Source: Bacteroidales bacterium UBA5621 (GTDB lineage Bacteria > Bacteroidota > Bacteroidia > Bacteroidales > VadinHA17). From it: a DNA stretch of 23,755 nucleotides. Positions 16,349 through 23,755 of this stretch are shown one piece after another. The stretch spans positions 1 to 23,755 of the forward strand of contig DIKJ01000249.1 of the NCBI GenBank assembly GCA_002424525.1. The letters run 5' to 3'. The position numbers and the translations under genes were made by a program. Numbering within the stretch: position 1 is the stretch's first letter; each line of letters begins with the position of its first letter. The notes below the pieces were generated by a model that saw nothing but the letters and a program-made list of their open reading frames with translations, had not been told where the DNA came from and did no database searches.

Positions 16349-16378
16349 CAAAAGTAATTCAATTTTCCAAATAGCAAG
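16349..16378 (-). promoter_or_regulatory. Promoter of the Phe/Tyr operon
   Basis: On the minus strand CTTG (16375-16378) precedes, by 18 bases, TACTTTTG (16349-16356), an exact TAnnTTTG match. Transcription would start about 15 bases before the leader-peptide ATG, which suits an attenuator. It begins about 75 bases downstream of the hisIE stop. Confidence 0.65.
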
Positions 16379-16453
16379 TAAAAAACAATAATTCTTTCAA
16401 AAATTGTTGATTTTTTAAAGTGTTATTCGATGTTGATACCAGAAACACCTCAG

Positions 16454-17071
16454 CTACCCGCTTTTATGCCGTGCTGCAAGTACTTCTTCAATTTCCGTTA
16501 AACTTGTTCCTTTTGCTTTTAACAGGATCAGCAGGTGGTAAAGCAAATCGGCTGTCTCGTTCCTGAAAAGGGCAAGGTTATCATCCTTGGCTTCGATCAG
16601 CAGTTCCACCGCCTCTTCTCCTACTTTCTGCACCATACTGTTCATTCCCTTTCGGTAAAGCCTGTTGGTGTAGGAGTCCTGTGTGTTATCGTCAATCCGT
16701 TGATTTATAATTTGTTCCAGCTGATAAATAAATCCTATAACACTCTTTTCACCAAAACATGAGTATGAGCCTGTGTGACAGACCGGGCCGGCTGGATTTA
16801 CCTTAATCAGCACCGCATCATTATCGCAGTCGGTTTTTATTTCTGCAACATAAAGGAAATTCCCGGATGTTTCGCCTTTGGTCCAGAGACGGTTCCTGCT
16901 GCGGCTGAAAAAAGTGACTCTTCCTTCTTCCAGGGTTTTATTGAAGGCTTCCTCATTCATGAAACCGACCATCAGTACCTGTAAAGTTGTGTTGTCCTGA
17001 ATTACGGCCGGGATCAGCCCGGTACCCTTACTGAAATCAATTACCATAATTTGAGCTTTAACATCTGACAT
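16454..17071 (-). CDS. hisI: Bifunctional phosphoribosyl-AMP cyclohydrolase / phosphoribosyl-ATP pyrophosphatase
   Basis: This 205-residue HisIE fusion carries out the second and third steps of histidine synthesis. The N-terminal cyclohydrolase (about 1-108) has [31 protein letters not shown] and metal-site residues in DCDNDAVL and CHTGSYSCF. The C-terminal pyrophosphatase (about 112-205) has [21 protein letters not shown] and [14 protein letters not shown]. It is the last gene of the his operon and starts 14 bases inside hisF. No obvious terminator follows it; the Phe/Tyr promoter comes next. Confidence 0.96.
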   Translation of the reverse strand: MSDVKAQIMVIDFSKGTGLIPAVIQDNTTLQVLMVGFMNEEAFNKTLEEGRVTFFSRSRNRLWTKGETSGNFLYVAEIKTDCDNDAVLIKVNPAGPVCHTGSYSCFGEKSVIGFIYQLEQIINQRIDDNTQDSYTNRLYRKGMNSMVQKVGEEAVELLIEAKDDNLALFRNETADLLYHLLILLKAKGTSLTEIEEVLAARHKSG

Positions 17072-17813
17072 TTATATTATTATCTGACAGGTATTTTTTC
17101 AGTTCCGGAATAGAGATCTCCTTGAAGTGAAAAATACTTGCAGCAAGTGCCGCACTGCATGAAGTCATTAAAAAAACCTCCCTGAAGTGCTCCGGAGTAC
17201 CTGCTCCGCCGGAAGCGATGACCGGTATGTTCAGCCTTTTGCTTACATCAGCGGTTATCCCTGTTGAGAAGCCGGATTTCGTGCCATCGGTGTTCATGGA
17301 AGTGAGTAGTATCTCTCCGGCTCCCAGCCTCTCAGCCTTTTCTGCCCATGCCACCGTATGTAACGGGGTAGGGGTTCTGCCACCATCAACATACACGATC
17401 CATTCATTATTAAAAAATCTGGTATCGATGGCCACCACGACACACTGACTGCCGAACTCCCCTGCGATCTTTCTGATGAGACCGGGAGACCTTACTGCGG
17501 AAGAGTTGACCGATACTTTGTCGGCACCCGCATTAATGAGTACCCCAACATCTTCCACCGAGTTGATCCCGCCACCCACTGTGAAAGGAATATTTATTTC
17601 AACTGCTATTCTTTCAACAAGGGAAGCAAGGGTTTTGCGGTTTTCGACTGTAGCAGTTATATCCAGGAAGACCAGCTCATCAGCGCCCTCTTCGACATAC
17701 CTTATGGCAAGTTCCACTGGATCGCCGGCATCTCTTATATCGACAAAATTGATACCTTTCACGGTGCGCCCCTCCTTTATATCAAGGCATGGTATAATTC
17801 TCTTTTTCAGCAT
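17058..17813 (-). CDS. hisF: Imidazole glycerol phosphate synthase, cyclase subunit
   Basis: This TIM-barrel subunit of about 251 residues uses ammonia from HisH to turn PRFAR into IGP and AICAR. Catalytic aspartates are in [15 protein letters not shown] and [15 protein letters not shown]. Phosphate-binding motifs are [11 protein letters not shown] and [12 protein letters not shown] chose the start [11 protein letters not shown] (17813), which matches the family N-terminus and overlaps the hisA stop by seven bases; a start three codons earlier (17822) is also open. It ends inside hisIE. Confidence 0.96.
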   Translation of the reverse strand: MLKKRIIPCLDIKEGRTVKGINFVDIRDAGDPVELAIRYVEEGADELVFLDITATVENRKTLASLVERIAVEINIPFTVGGGINSVEDVGVLINAGADKVSVNSSAVRSPGLIRKIAGEFGSQCVVVAIDTRFFNNEWIVYVDGGRTPTPLHTVAWAEKAERLGAGEILLTSMNTDGTKSGFSTGITADVSKRLNIPVIASGGAGTPEHFREVFLMTSCSAALAASIFHFKEISIPELKKYLSDNNINVRC

Positions 17814-18520
17814 AACCTGCATAGTTCTTTTAAGGTGATCCGTCCCTCGTAAACAGCCTTCCCTATTATTGCACCCTCACATCCGATCTTATTCAGTTCA
17901 TTTATATCCTCAATTGATGATATTCCTCCGCTGGCGATCAGGTTAAGTCCCCTGATCCCGAGAATCTCTTTGTAGAGATTTATTGAAGGGCCATCAAGCA
18001 TACCATCTTTCTGAATATCAGTACATATTGTGTATAAGACACCTTTTGAGTGGTAATCCCTGATAAAACTGGTTATCTCTATGTCAGAATCTTCAAGCCA
18101 TCCCCCCGCAGAGACTCTCCTTTCCCTGGCATCTGCACCGAGAATGATCCTTTCCGCTCCCCATTTATCAAGCCATTCCAGAAATAATGGCGGGTTAGTC
18201 ACAGCCACACTGCCGCATGTAACCTGCCTTGCACCATTCCCGAATGAGACCTTCAGATCCTCGTCTGTTCTTATCCCTCCTCCAAAATCGATCTTCAGGG
18301 ATGTATTCCGGGCGATTTTTTCAAGAATCCGGTAGTTGGTGACTTTTTTGTTTCGTGCTCCGTCGAGATCAACCAGGTGAAGGTACTCAAGCCCGCTCTC
18401 CTCAATCTGTCTGGCAACCTCCAAAGGATCCTCGTTATATATCTTTTTTGTGGAAAAATCACCTTTTGTGAGGCGGACACACTTCCCTCCCATAATATCT
18501 ATAGCGACTATTATCCTCAT
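17807..18520 (-). CDS. hisA: ProFAR isomerase
   Basis: This 237-residue TIM barrel performs the Amadori isomerisation of ProFAR to PRFAR. The acid/base aspartates are in [14 protein letters not shown] (D8) and [22 protein letters not shown] and [11 protein letters not shown] form the two phosphate sites. Its ATG overlaps the hisH stop by four bases. Length and order are normal for the family, and nothing unusual is seen. Confidence 0.96.
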   Translation of the reverse strand: MRIIVAIDIMGGKCVRLTKGDFSTKKIYNEDPLEVARQIEESGLEYLHLVDLDGARNKKVTNYRILEKIARNTSLKIDFGGGIRTDEDLKVSFGNGARQVTCGSVAVTNPPLFLEWLDKWGAERIILGADARERRVSAGGWLEDSDIEITSFIRDYHSKGVLYTICTDIQKDGMLDGPSINLYKEILGIRGLNLIASGGISSIEDINELNKIGCEGAIIGKAVYEGRITLKELCRLC

Positions 18521-19095
18521 AGCTCCAGAAAATTTTTAAGTATCCTGACGCCAATATCGGCAGATTTCTCGGGATGGAACTGGGTGGCATAGAAATTATC
18601 TTTCTGCATTGCTGAGCTGAATGGCAGGATATAATCGCAGATTGCCACGGTAGCCGGCGAGATTTCAGCATAATAACTATGGACATAATAGACATCATCT
18701 TCGGTTTTTATGCCTTCGAAAAGATCTCCCTTGATCATGGTAAAATTGTTCCACCCCATATGCGGCACCTTATCGTGTGGCGGGAACCTGTTGACAATGG
18801 CATCGAATATCCCAAAGCAGAAGGTATCCCTTTCATGAGAAAACCGGCACATAAGCTGTAACCCGAGGCATATCCCCAGTACCGGTTGTTTTAAGGAGAG
18901 GATAATTTTGTCGAGGTCTCTCTCTTTAAGGTAATTCATGGCAGAGCGGGCTTCGCCTACTCCCGGGATGATCACCTTCTCAGCCCTTATAAGTTCATCT
19001 TTGTTATCGGTTATGATGCTTTCATAACCCATCCTCGTCAGTGCGTTCCTGACAGATCTAATGTTGCCTGCGTTATATCTCAGGATTGCGATCAT
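18517..19095 (-). CDS. hisH: Imidazole glycerol phosphate synthase, glutaminase subunit
   Basis: This 192-residue class I glutamine amidotransferase supplies ammonia to HisF. The nucleophile is C76 in [11 protein letters not shown], and the remaining triad is H174 and E176 in TQFHPEKS near the C-terminus. The oxyanion-side motif [12 protein letters not shown] is present. It is coupled to hisB and hisA by four-base ATGA overlaps at each end. Confidence 0.96.
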   Translation of the reverse strand: MIAILRYNAGNIRSVRNALTRMGYESIITDNKDELIRAEKVIIPGVGEARSAMNYLKERDLDKIILSLKQPVLGICLGLQLMCRFSHERDTFCFGIFDAIVNRFPPHDKVPHMGWNNFTMIKGDLFEGIKTEDDVYYVHSYYAEISPATVAICDYILPFSSAMQKDNFYATQFHPEKSADIGVRILKNFLEL

Positions 19096-20180
19096 AATAA
19101 TCCTTTCGTTGATGGGAGATTATAATTGCCGGAAAGTGAGACCGCCATCCTCATAGCTTTTGCGAAGGCCTTAAAAACAGCTTCAATCTTATGGTGTTCG
19201 TTCTCGCCTTCGGCCTTTATATTCAGGTTACATCTTGCGTTGTCGCTCAGCGATTTAAAGAAATGGAAAAACATCTCCGACGGCATTTCACCGATCATTT
19301 CCCGCTTAAGGTCAACATTCCAGACCAGCCAGGGCCTGTTCCCGAAATCAACTGCCACACTGGCAAGGGAGTCATCCATGGGAAGGGTGAAACCATATCT
19401 TTCAATTCCTTTCTTAGCGCCGAGAGCCATACTTATTGCTTCTCCAAGGCAAATAGCGACATCTTCTGCGGTGTGATGCTCATCAACTCCGAGATCACCC
19501 TGAGAATGGACCGAAAGATCCATTTCTCCATGCCTGGAAATCTGTTCCAGCATGTGATCTAAGAAACCTATCCCTGTGCTGATATGACTTTGACCGGTTC
19601 CGTCGAGATTAAGTTCGACAATCACCGAGGTCTCTGAGGTTCTTCTTTCAACTCTGGCTTTTCTTGGCAATGATTTAAGATAGTTGCAGATCTCATTCCA
19701 GCTGGTTGTATTGAACAGGGCAGCCGGAAATTTTTCATTGCTGAAAAATATACCATTACATCCCAAATTCTCAGCCAGTTTCATGTCTGACGGCCTGTCC
19801 CCTATAACATACGAGGAAGAGAGGTTCACCCCTCCAGCAAGGTATCCTGTCAGCATCGCGGTGCCCGGTTTTCTTGAAGGAGCCTTATCTTCCGGAAGGC
19901 TTCTGTCGATGAATACTTCTTTGAAGATAACTCCTTCACCTCTTAGTATCTGAAGCATCTTGTGTTGAACAGGCCAGAAAGTCTCTTCCGGAAAGGAGCT
20001 GGTGCCGAGACCATCCTGGTTCGTTACCATTACAAGCTCAAAATCGAGTTCCCTGCTTATTCTGGCAAGGCCCGATATCGCACCGGGGATGAATTCAAGC
20101 TTTTCAAAACTATCAACCTGCTCATCTTCCGGTTCGGCTATAATTGTTCCGTCCCTGTCGATAAAAAGTACCTTTTTCAT
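19092..20180 (-). CDS. hisB: Bifunctional histidinol-phosphatase / imidazoleglycerol-phosphate dehydratase
   Basis: This 362-residue fusion catalyses the sixth and eighth steps of the pathway. The N-terminal HAD phosphatase (about 1-165) has the catalytic FIDRDGTI and GDRPSDMKLAENLGC. The C-terminal dehydratase (about 172-362) has the metal-binding GFLDHMLEQISRHG, DEHHTAEDVAICLGEA, and its second-half counterpart EGENEHHKIEAVFKAFAKA. The fusion is the form known from enterobacteria and is also common in Bacteroidota. Its start overlaps the hisC stop as ATGA. Confidence 0.96.
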   Translation of the reverse strand: MKKVLFIDRDGTIIAEPEDEQVDSFEKLEFIPGAISGLARISRELDFELVMVTNQDGLGTSSFPEETFWPVQHKMLQILRGEGVIFKEVFIDRSLPEDKAPSRKPGTAMLTGYLAGGVNLSSSYVIGDRPSDMKLAENLGCNGIFFSNEKFPAALFNTTSWNEICNYLKSLPRKARVERRTSETSVIVELNLDGTGQSHISTGIGFLDHMLEQISRHGEMDLSVHSQGDLGVDEHHTAEDVAICLGEAISMALGAKKGIERYGFTLPMDDSLASVAVDFGNRPWLVWNVDLKREMIGEMPSEMFFHFFKSLSDNARCNLNIKAEGENEHHKIEAVFKAFAKAMRMAVSLSGNYNLPSTKGLL

Positions 20181-21208
20181 CCTGAAATCTCTTTTAAGGC
20201 TTTGATCAGCTTGTTATTTTCATTCCTTGTCCCGACAGTTATCCTGATACAGCCCCTGACCAGCCTGTCGCGGTTCCTGACAATAATTTTTCTTTCAACC
20301 AGTGCAGAATAAATCTGTTCAGCATCATTGACCTTAACCAGAAGGAAATTGGCATCAGTGGGGTAAATCTTTTCAACAGCCCCGAGCTTCTGCAGGCTTT
20401 TCCTAAGCCGTTCACGTTCCTTTCTTATTCTTCGTATTTGTTCAGTTGTCTCTGCGGGGTGCCTGAGTTTCTGGAGCGCGGCTTTCTGGTTTATTGTGCT
20501 GACATTGTAGGGGGGTTTCATTTTATTGAAGTAATGAATGATCCTGCTGTCAGAGAACATCATTCCCACCCTTACTGCGGCAAGCCCGTGGGCCTTGCTG
20601 AACGTCTGCAAGACAATGAGGTTGGGATAACGGTCTGTCATGCCGATAAAGGAGGGGCAATCGCTGAAGTCATTGTATGCTTCATCAAGAACTGCAATTC
20701 CATTGAAATTGCTGATAATAAACTCAATATCGGAGCTGTTGATGCAGTTGCCTGTAGGATTGTTGGGTGAACAGATGAAAATAAGTTTGACACTATCGTC
20801 GGTAAGGTAAATCCTCACCTTGTTCATGTCGATCTGAAAATTTTCATTCAGGGGTATTTTAATTACCTCAACATCGTTTACCGCCGCAGAAACCTCATAC
20901 ATGCCATAACCTGGTGTGAATACGATTGCCCTGTCGATTCCGGGCCTGCAGAAGACCCTGTAGCAGAGGTCTATTATCTCATCGCTTCCGTTGCCCAGGA
21001 ATATTTTTTCGGCGGGGAGACCTTTGGCCAGGCTGATCGCACTCTTCAATTCCTTCTGGTAAGGATCGGGATACCTGTTAAGATTGCCAAAAGGATTTTC
21101 ATTCGCATCCATGAAAATGCCCTCCCTGCCCTGAAACTCGTCTCTGGCGCATGAGTAGGGGACAAGCGATCTGACATTCTCCCTGACTATTTTGCTGATA
21201 TCAAACAT
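20177..21208 (-). CDS. hisC: Histidinol-phosphate aminotransferase
   Basis: This PLP enzyme of about 343 residues moves an amino group from glutamate to imidazole acetol phosphate. It shows MDANENPFGNLNRYPDP, FLGNGSDEIID, FTPGYGMYE, FICSPNNPTGN, VLDEAYNDF and the PLP lysine in LQTFSKAHGLAAVRVGM. I start it at MFDISKIVREN (21208), overlapping the hisD stop by eight bases. The frame is open back to 21256, but that would overlap hisD by 56 bases and add an N-terminus unlike the family. It ends in an ATGA overlap with hisB. Confidence 0.95.
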   Translation of the reverse strand: MFDISKIVRENVRSLVPYSCARDEFQGREGIFMDANENPFGNLNRYPDPYQKELKSAISLAKGLPAEKIFLGNGSDEIIDLCYRVFCRPGIDRAIVFTPGYGMYEVSAAVNDVEVIKIPLNENFQIDMNKVRIYLTDDSVKLIFICSPNNPTGNCINSSDIEFIISNFNGIAVLDEAYNDFSDCPSFIGMTDRYPNLIVLQTFSKAHGLAAVRVGMMFSDSRIIHYFNKMKPPYNVSTINQKAALQKLRHPAETTEQIRRIRKERERLRKSLQKLGAVEKIYPTDANFLLVKVNDAEQIYSALVERKIIVRNRDRLVRGCIRITVGTRNENNKLIKALKEISG

Positions 21209-22490
21209 TCTTAAGTCTGTTGAGCCGTACACTGACACCATTTTTATGCCCGGCAAGCATCTCGGCTTCTGCCATCAGCTCAACTACGGGACCGATATTT
21301 TTAATTCCTTCAGCAGTAACCTCCTGGAAAGATATCTTTTTCATGAAGCTCTCCACAGAGACTCCGCTGAAGTTCCTGGCAAAGCCGCTGGTAGGAAGGG
21401 TGTGATTGGTGCCTGTTGCGTAGTCGCCTGCACTTTCACAGCTGTAGTTGCCAAGGAAGACCGAACCTGCATTCACAACCTCTGCCGCAACTGATTCCGG
21501 ATCGGATGTTGCTATTATAAGGTGCTCGGGAGCGTAAAGATTGCTGAATCTTATGCACTCAGATATCGAACTGAGCCATACCAGTGCACTGTGTTCAAGT
21601 GCCTTTAAAGCGATATCTTTTCTCGGAAGTTGTTGAACCTGCTTGTTAACCTGATCTCTGACGCGACCTGTCATGGCTTCACTATTAGTAAGCAAAAAGA
21701 CCTGACTGTCAATGCCGTGCTCTGCCTGAGAAAGGAGGTCCGCTGCAATAAATTCCGGATCTCCCGTTTCATCTGCTATAATCAGCAGCTCGCTCGGACC
21801 GGCAGGCATGTCCACCGGAACCCCGTATACCTGAACCATCTCCTTGGCTTTCGTGACATACTGATTGCCAGGCCCGAATATCTTGTCAACCCCTGGGATT
21901 GATTCTGTGCCAAAGGCCATTGCGGCTATTGCCTGGGCACCCCCGCACCTGTAAACAGATGTAACCCCTGTAATGAAGGCTGTATAAAGCATCAAAGGAT
22001 TCACCTTCCCTTCACTGTTCGGGGGGGTACACATGATGATCTCCTGGCAGCCTGCTATTTTTGCAGGTACTGCAAGCATAAGTACTGTCGAGAAGAGGGG
22101 CGCACTTCCTCCGGGTACGTAGATCCCGACCCTCCCGATGGCGACATTTTTCCTCCAGCATTTGACTCCTGCGGATGTCTCGGTAACGGGTTCTTCAAAC
22201 AGCTGGGCGGAGTGGAATTTCTCAATATTCTCTTTTGCCACACTGATAGCATCCTTAAGTTCCTGAGGTACAAGCTTTGCAGATTCTGAGATTTCTTCTA
22301 TAGAAACCTTGAGATTCTCAGGCCTGACCCCGTCATATTTCTCGGAGAACTCAAACAGGGCATTATCCCCCTCGCTTCTTACCCTGGTGAGAATATTCCT
22401 GACTTTCTCTTCGATCCAGGCTTTCTCCATTTCGGAACGTCTGAAGAGGAGTTCCCATTCGTTTTCCGGGGGATTCAGTACTATTTTCAT
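21201..22490 (-). CDS. hisD: Histidinol dehydrogenase
   Basis: This 429-residue zinc enzyme oxidises histidinol to histidine in two NAD-dependent steps. The zinc ligands of the family fit SQAEHGIDSQ (Gln and His), the Asp of SAGDYATGTNHTLPTSG, and the His of LAGHKNGVSV near the end. NVAIGRVGIYVPGGSAPLFSTV split across its strand and GPGNQYVTKAKEMV are also typical. Its start codon overlaps the stop of a 39-codon mini-ORF carried by a repeat element that lies between it and hisG. That is unlike the other his junctions, which are direct overlaps. Confidence 0.96.
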   Translation of the reverse strand: MKIVLNPPENEWELLFRRSEMEKAWIEEKVRNILTRVRSEGDNALFEFSEKYDGVRPENLKVSIEEISESAKLVPQELKDAISVAKENIEKFHSAQLFEEPVTETSAGVKCWRKNVAIGRVGIYVPGGSAPLFSTVLMLAVPAKIAGCQEIIMCTPPNSEGKVNPLMLYTAFITGVTSVYRCGGAQAIAAMAFGTESIPGVDKIFGPGNQYVTKAKEMVQVYGVPVDMPAGPSELLIIADETGDPEFIAADLLSQAEHGIDSQVFLLTNSEAMTGRVRDQVNKQVQQLPRKDIALKALEHSALVWLSSISECIRFSNLYAPEHLIIATSDPESVAAEVVNAGSVFLGNYSCESAGDYATGTNHTLPTSGFARNFSGVSVESFMKKISFQEVTAEGIKNIGPVVELMAEAEMLAGHKNGVSVRLNRLKNV

Positions 22491-22609
22491 CAGTATATAA
22501 TTTTTATTTTAATGGTCTGATGAACCCCGAAGGGCTCGCCGAAGGCAAACTCACATGTCTGAGAATTATATACATACGTGTTTGTGTTTGCGATACATGT
22601 GGGTTTCAT
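22485..22609 (-). repeat. Dispersed palindromic repeat element, copy 2
   Basis: This is the second copy of the element seen at 3597-3698, in inverted orientation on the chromosome but in the same orientation relative to the downstream gene. It carries a net 24-base enlargement holding two C(TTCG)G-type hairpins (GCCTTCGGC and CCCTTCGGG on the minus strand, about 22527-22546). CTGATGAAA is present at both ends of the element. Confidence 0.85.
22490..22609 (-). CDS. 39-codon mini-ORF inside the repeat element (hisG-hisD copy)
   Basis: The frame starts at an ATG overlapping the hisG stop (TGATG) and ends at a TGA overlapping the hisD start (TGATG). The peptide begins MKPTCIANTNTYVYN and ends HQTIKIKIIY. 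It is paralogous to the 31-codon ORF before susD, with an in-frame eight-codon enlargement in the middle. I recognise no protein family. Because most differences between the copies change the amino acid, I doubt a conserved peptide function. The conserved features are the open frame and the overlapping stop and start. Its likely role is to keep ribosomes moving from hisG to hisD across the inserted DNA. Confidence 0.5.
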   Translation of the reverse strand: MKPTCIANTNTYVYNSQTCEFAFGEPFGVHQTIKIKIIY

Positions 22610-23469
22610 CAGAGTATCATTTTTTCGATTGGTATTACAAGAATGCCCTCTGCACCTGCTTTTTTGAGCTGGTTAATCCTTTCCCAGAATTCATCTTCCT
22701 TTACGACTGAATGGAGACTACACCATCCTTTTTCGGCAAGTGGCAGAATAGTGGGACTCTTCATTCCCGGAAGGATCTTACAGATATCCTGAACCGCCTC
22801 TTCAGGGGCATTCAGCAATATATATTTGTTTTCCCGGGCATTCTTAACAGCCCTGATCCTGAAGAGGAGGCGTTCCAGGATTGCCTGTTTCCCACTGCTG
22901 AGATTAAGGCCTGAGATCAGCACCGCCTGGCTTTTCAGGATGGTTTCCACCTCGCGTAGCCCGTTGGTAAGAAGTGTACTTCCAGAGCTCACAATGTCGC
23001 AGACAGCATCGGCAAGCCCTATTCCCGGAGCGATCTCGACACTGCCGCTGATCTCTTCTATTCCGGCAGAGATATTTTCGCGTGAGAAATAATCCGAAAG
23101 AATGTTAGGATAGCTTGTTGCCACCTTCTTGTTTCTGAAGTATTCCGGGCCTTCATAAGGTTTCTCTTTTGGTATCGCCAGGCTCAGTCGGCAGTGGGCA
23201 AACCCGAGCTGTTCGAGGATCTTCACTTTGCGCCTTTTTTCAAAAACCATGTTTTCTCCAAGTATTCCAATGTCGGCTACCTGTTGTTCAACATACTGGG
23301 GAATATCATCATCTCTCAGGAAGAGTACCTCCACAGGGAAGTTCATGGCTCTTGTCTTGAGCACTCCTGGTCCGTTTGAGACTTTTATTCCACACTCTTC
23401 CAGCAGGTTGCGGGAGCTTTCGTTGAGTCTGCCGCTTTTCTGGATGGCGATCTTCAATTCATTCATCAT
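22609..23469 (-). CDS. hisG: ATP phosphoribosyltransferase, long form
   Basis: This 286-residue enzyme catalyses the first step of histidine synthesis, joining ATP and PRPP. The catalytic part shows IAIQKSGRL, ADIGILGENMV and the PRPP-binding segment EIAPGIGLADAVCDIVSSG. Its length and the C-terminal ACT-like domain (about 213-286, SPTILPLAEKGWCSLHSVV) mark the long, histidine-inhibited HisG that does not need HisZ. It is the first structural gene of the operon, about 36 bases after the attenuator T run. A start one codon later is equally possible because the frame opens ATGATG. Confidence 0.96.
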   Translation of the reverse strand: MMNELKIAIQKSGRLNESSRNLLEECGIKVSNGPGVLKTRAMNFPVEVLFLRDDDIPQYVEQQVADIGILGENMVFEKRRKVKILEQLGFAHCRLSLAIPKEKPYEGPEYFRNKKVATSYPNILSDYFSRENISAGIEEISGSVEIAPGIGLADAVCDIVSSGSTLLTNGLREVETILKSQAVLISGLNLSSGKQAILERLLFRIRAVKNARENKYILLNAPEEAVQDICKILPGMKSPTILPLAEKGWCSLHSVVKEDEFWERINQLKKAGAEGILVIPIEKMIL

Positions 23470-23504
23470 TCTGTTTTTTATGTCTGTGCCGCCAGCCGGG
23501 AATT

Positions 23505-23535
23505 AAAAAACCCGCCTGTTCTGCTCAGACGGGTT
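23505..23535 (-). terminator. his attenuator terminator
   Basis: On the minus strand AACCCGTCTG (23526-23535) pairs with CAGGCGGGTT (23509-23518), with one G-U pair and a seven-base loop, and runs into TTTTTT. A clear competitor exists: CTCAGGCG inside the leader reading frame (23573-23580) pairs over eight bases, one of them G-U, with CGTCTGAG of the terminator 5' arm (23524-23531). A ribosome that reaches the leader stop would cover this segment and so allow termination. Confidence 0.9.
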
Positions 23536-23560
23536 AAGGATATTTTAAAGTTACTCCATA

Positions 23561-23623
23561 TCACTTTCTTCTCGCCTGAGAGCAAGTATGAAAATGATGA
23601 TGATGTGACCTTTTTGACAACAC
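23561..23623 (-). CDS. hisL: his leader peptide (His-rich, non-ATG start)
   Basis: The frame reads (G/TTG start) LSKRSHHHHFHTCSQARRK and TGA. Five of six consecutive residues are His. It starts at GTG (23623) or TTG (23620), since no ATG is available in frame. It lies about 13-18 bases after the expected transcription start and is followed by the attenuator terminator and hisG. The other two frames across the CAT run would give Ile- or Ser-rich peptides that make no regulatory sense here. The weak start codon is the main uncertainty. Confidence 0.83.
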   Translation of the reverse strand: MLSKRSHHHHFHTCSQARRK

Positions 23624-23641
23624 TTTTAAGAAATATTAAGG

Positions 23642-23672
23642 CAAAGGTAGTGATAAATTAATAATTATCAAA
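23642..23672 (-). promoter_or_regulatory. Promoter of the his operon
   Basis: TTTG (23669-23672) and TACCTTTG (23642-23649) on the minus strand are exact matches to the Bacteroidota -33 and -7 elements with a 19-base spacer. Transcription should start near 23636, a few bases before the leader peptide. Confidence 0.85.
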
Positions 23673-23739
23673 ATTTAACTTTAAAAATTCCATGAACTGT
23701 TTCCAGCCTCATCATCTTGTGTCCCTGACGGGGTTGTGA

Positions 23740-23752
23740 GCCGCGTAGCGGC
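23740..23752. repeat. Small GC-rich hairpin at window edge
   Basis: GCCGC-GTA-GCGGC forms a five-base stem in GC-rich sequence at the very end of the window. It could be the margin of an intergenic repeat or of a terminator for the gene beyond the edge; too little is visible to say. Confidence 0.3.
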
Positions 23753-23755
23753 GAT

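Noticed and set aside
21209..21256. Upstream start for hisC
   Set aside because: It would overlap hisD by 56 bases and adds 16 residues not typical of HisC. The ATG at 21208 gives the normal N-terminus and a short overlap.
23571..23623. Ile-rich reading of the ATC ATC ATC repeat upstream of hisG
   Set aside because: The alternate frame gives an Ile run, but the downstream genes are all histidine biosynthetic. The CAT frame has its own stop and contains the antiterminator segment in the expected place.

Overview
The window reads as chromosomal DNA of a Bacteroidota bacterium, probably Bacteroidales-like. The evidence is a SusC/SusD outer-membrane pair, promoters of the Bacteroidota type (TTTG about 19 bases before TAnnTTTG), weak Shine-Dalgarno sequences, and the aromatic gene set typical of this phylum (pheA, aminotransferase, tyrA, DAHP synthase fused to chorismate mutase). 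I see no tRNA, rRNA, CRISPR array or transposase gene.

Layout. (1) 1-9245, plus strand: a nutrient-uptake and catabolic locus. It holds a SusC-like TonB-dependent transporter, a SusD-like lipoprotein, a strong terminator, then a Tat-exported Gfo/Idh/MocA oxidoreductase, a DUF6807 ('PmoA-like') secreted protein and a secreted NIPSNAP-family protein. No glycoside hydrolase or regulator is visible, so the substrate is unknown. (2) 9242-10785, minus: a stand-alone TrpB2-type tryptophan synthase beta gene behind a trp attenuator. (3) 10887-16378, minus: a Phe/Tyr operon pheA - aminotransferase - tyrA - DAHP synthase/chorismate mutase - aroA, behind a Phe/Tyr-rich attenuator. (4) 16454-23672, minus: a complete histidine operon hisG-D-C-B-H-A-F-IE, behind a his attenuator and a textbook promoter. 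Most junctions in the his operon overlap by 4-14 bases, which implies translational coupling.

Three leader peptides, all too short for routine gene calling, link the biosynthetic units: MKVRTLYNWWWRSS (Trp), MNIVYNYFAPFFYFFYFKKR (Phe and Tyr) and a His-rich peptide with HHHHFH. Each is followed by an intrinsic terminator with a plausible competing antiterminator. The leader codons match the end products of the genes behind them, so three neighbouring units appear to be controlled by ribosome-mediated attenuation.

The most unusual structure is a pair of near-identical ~100-120 bp elements. One lies between susC and susD (3597-3692). The other, on the opposite strand 19 kb away, lies between hisG and hisD (22490-22609). 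Each is a palindromic repeat and also a complete 31- or 39-codon ORF. The ORF begins ATGAAACCC and its stop overlaps the next gene's start as TGATG. In the his operon the element's own start also overlaps the hisG stop as TGATG. It looks like a dispersed repeat that keeps translation running through an operon, possibly inserted at ATGAAA start codons. The tools available here cannot show whether it has been described before.
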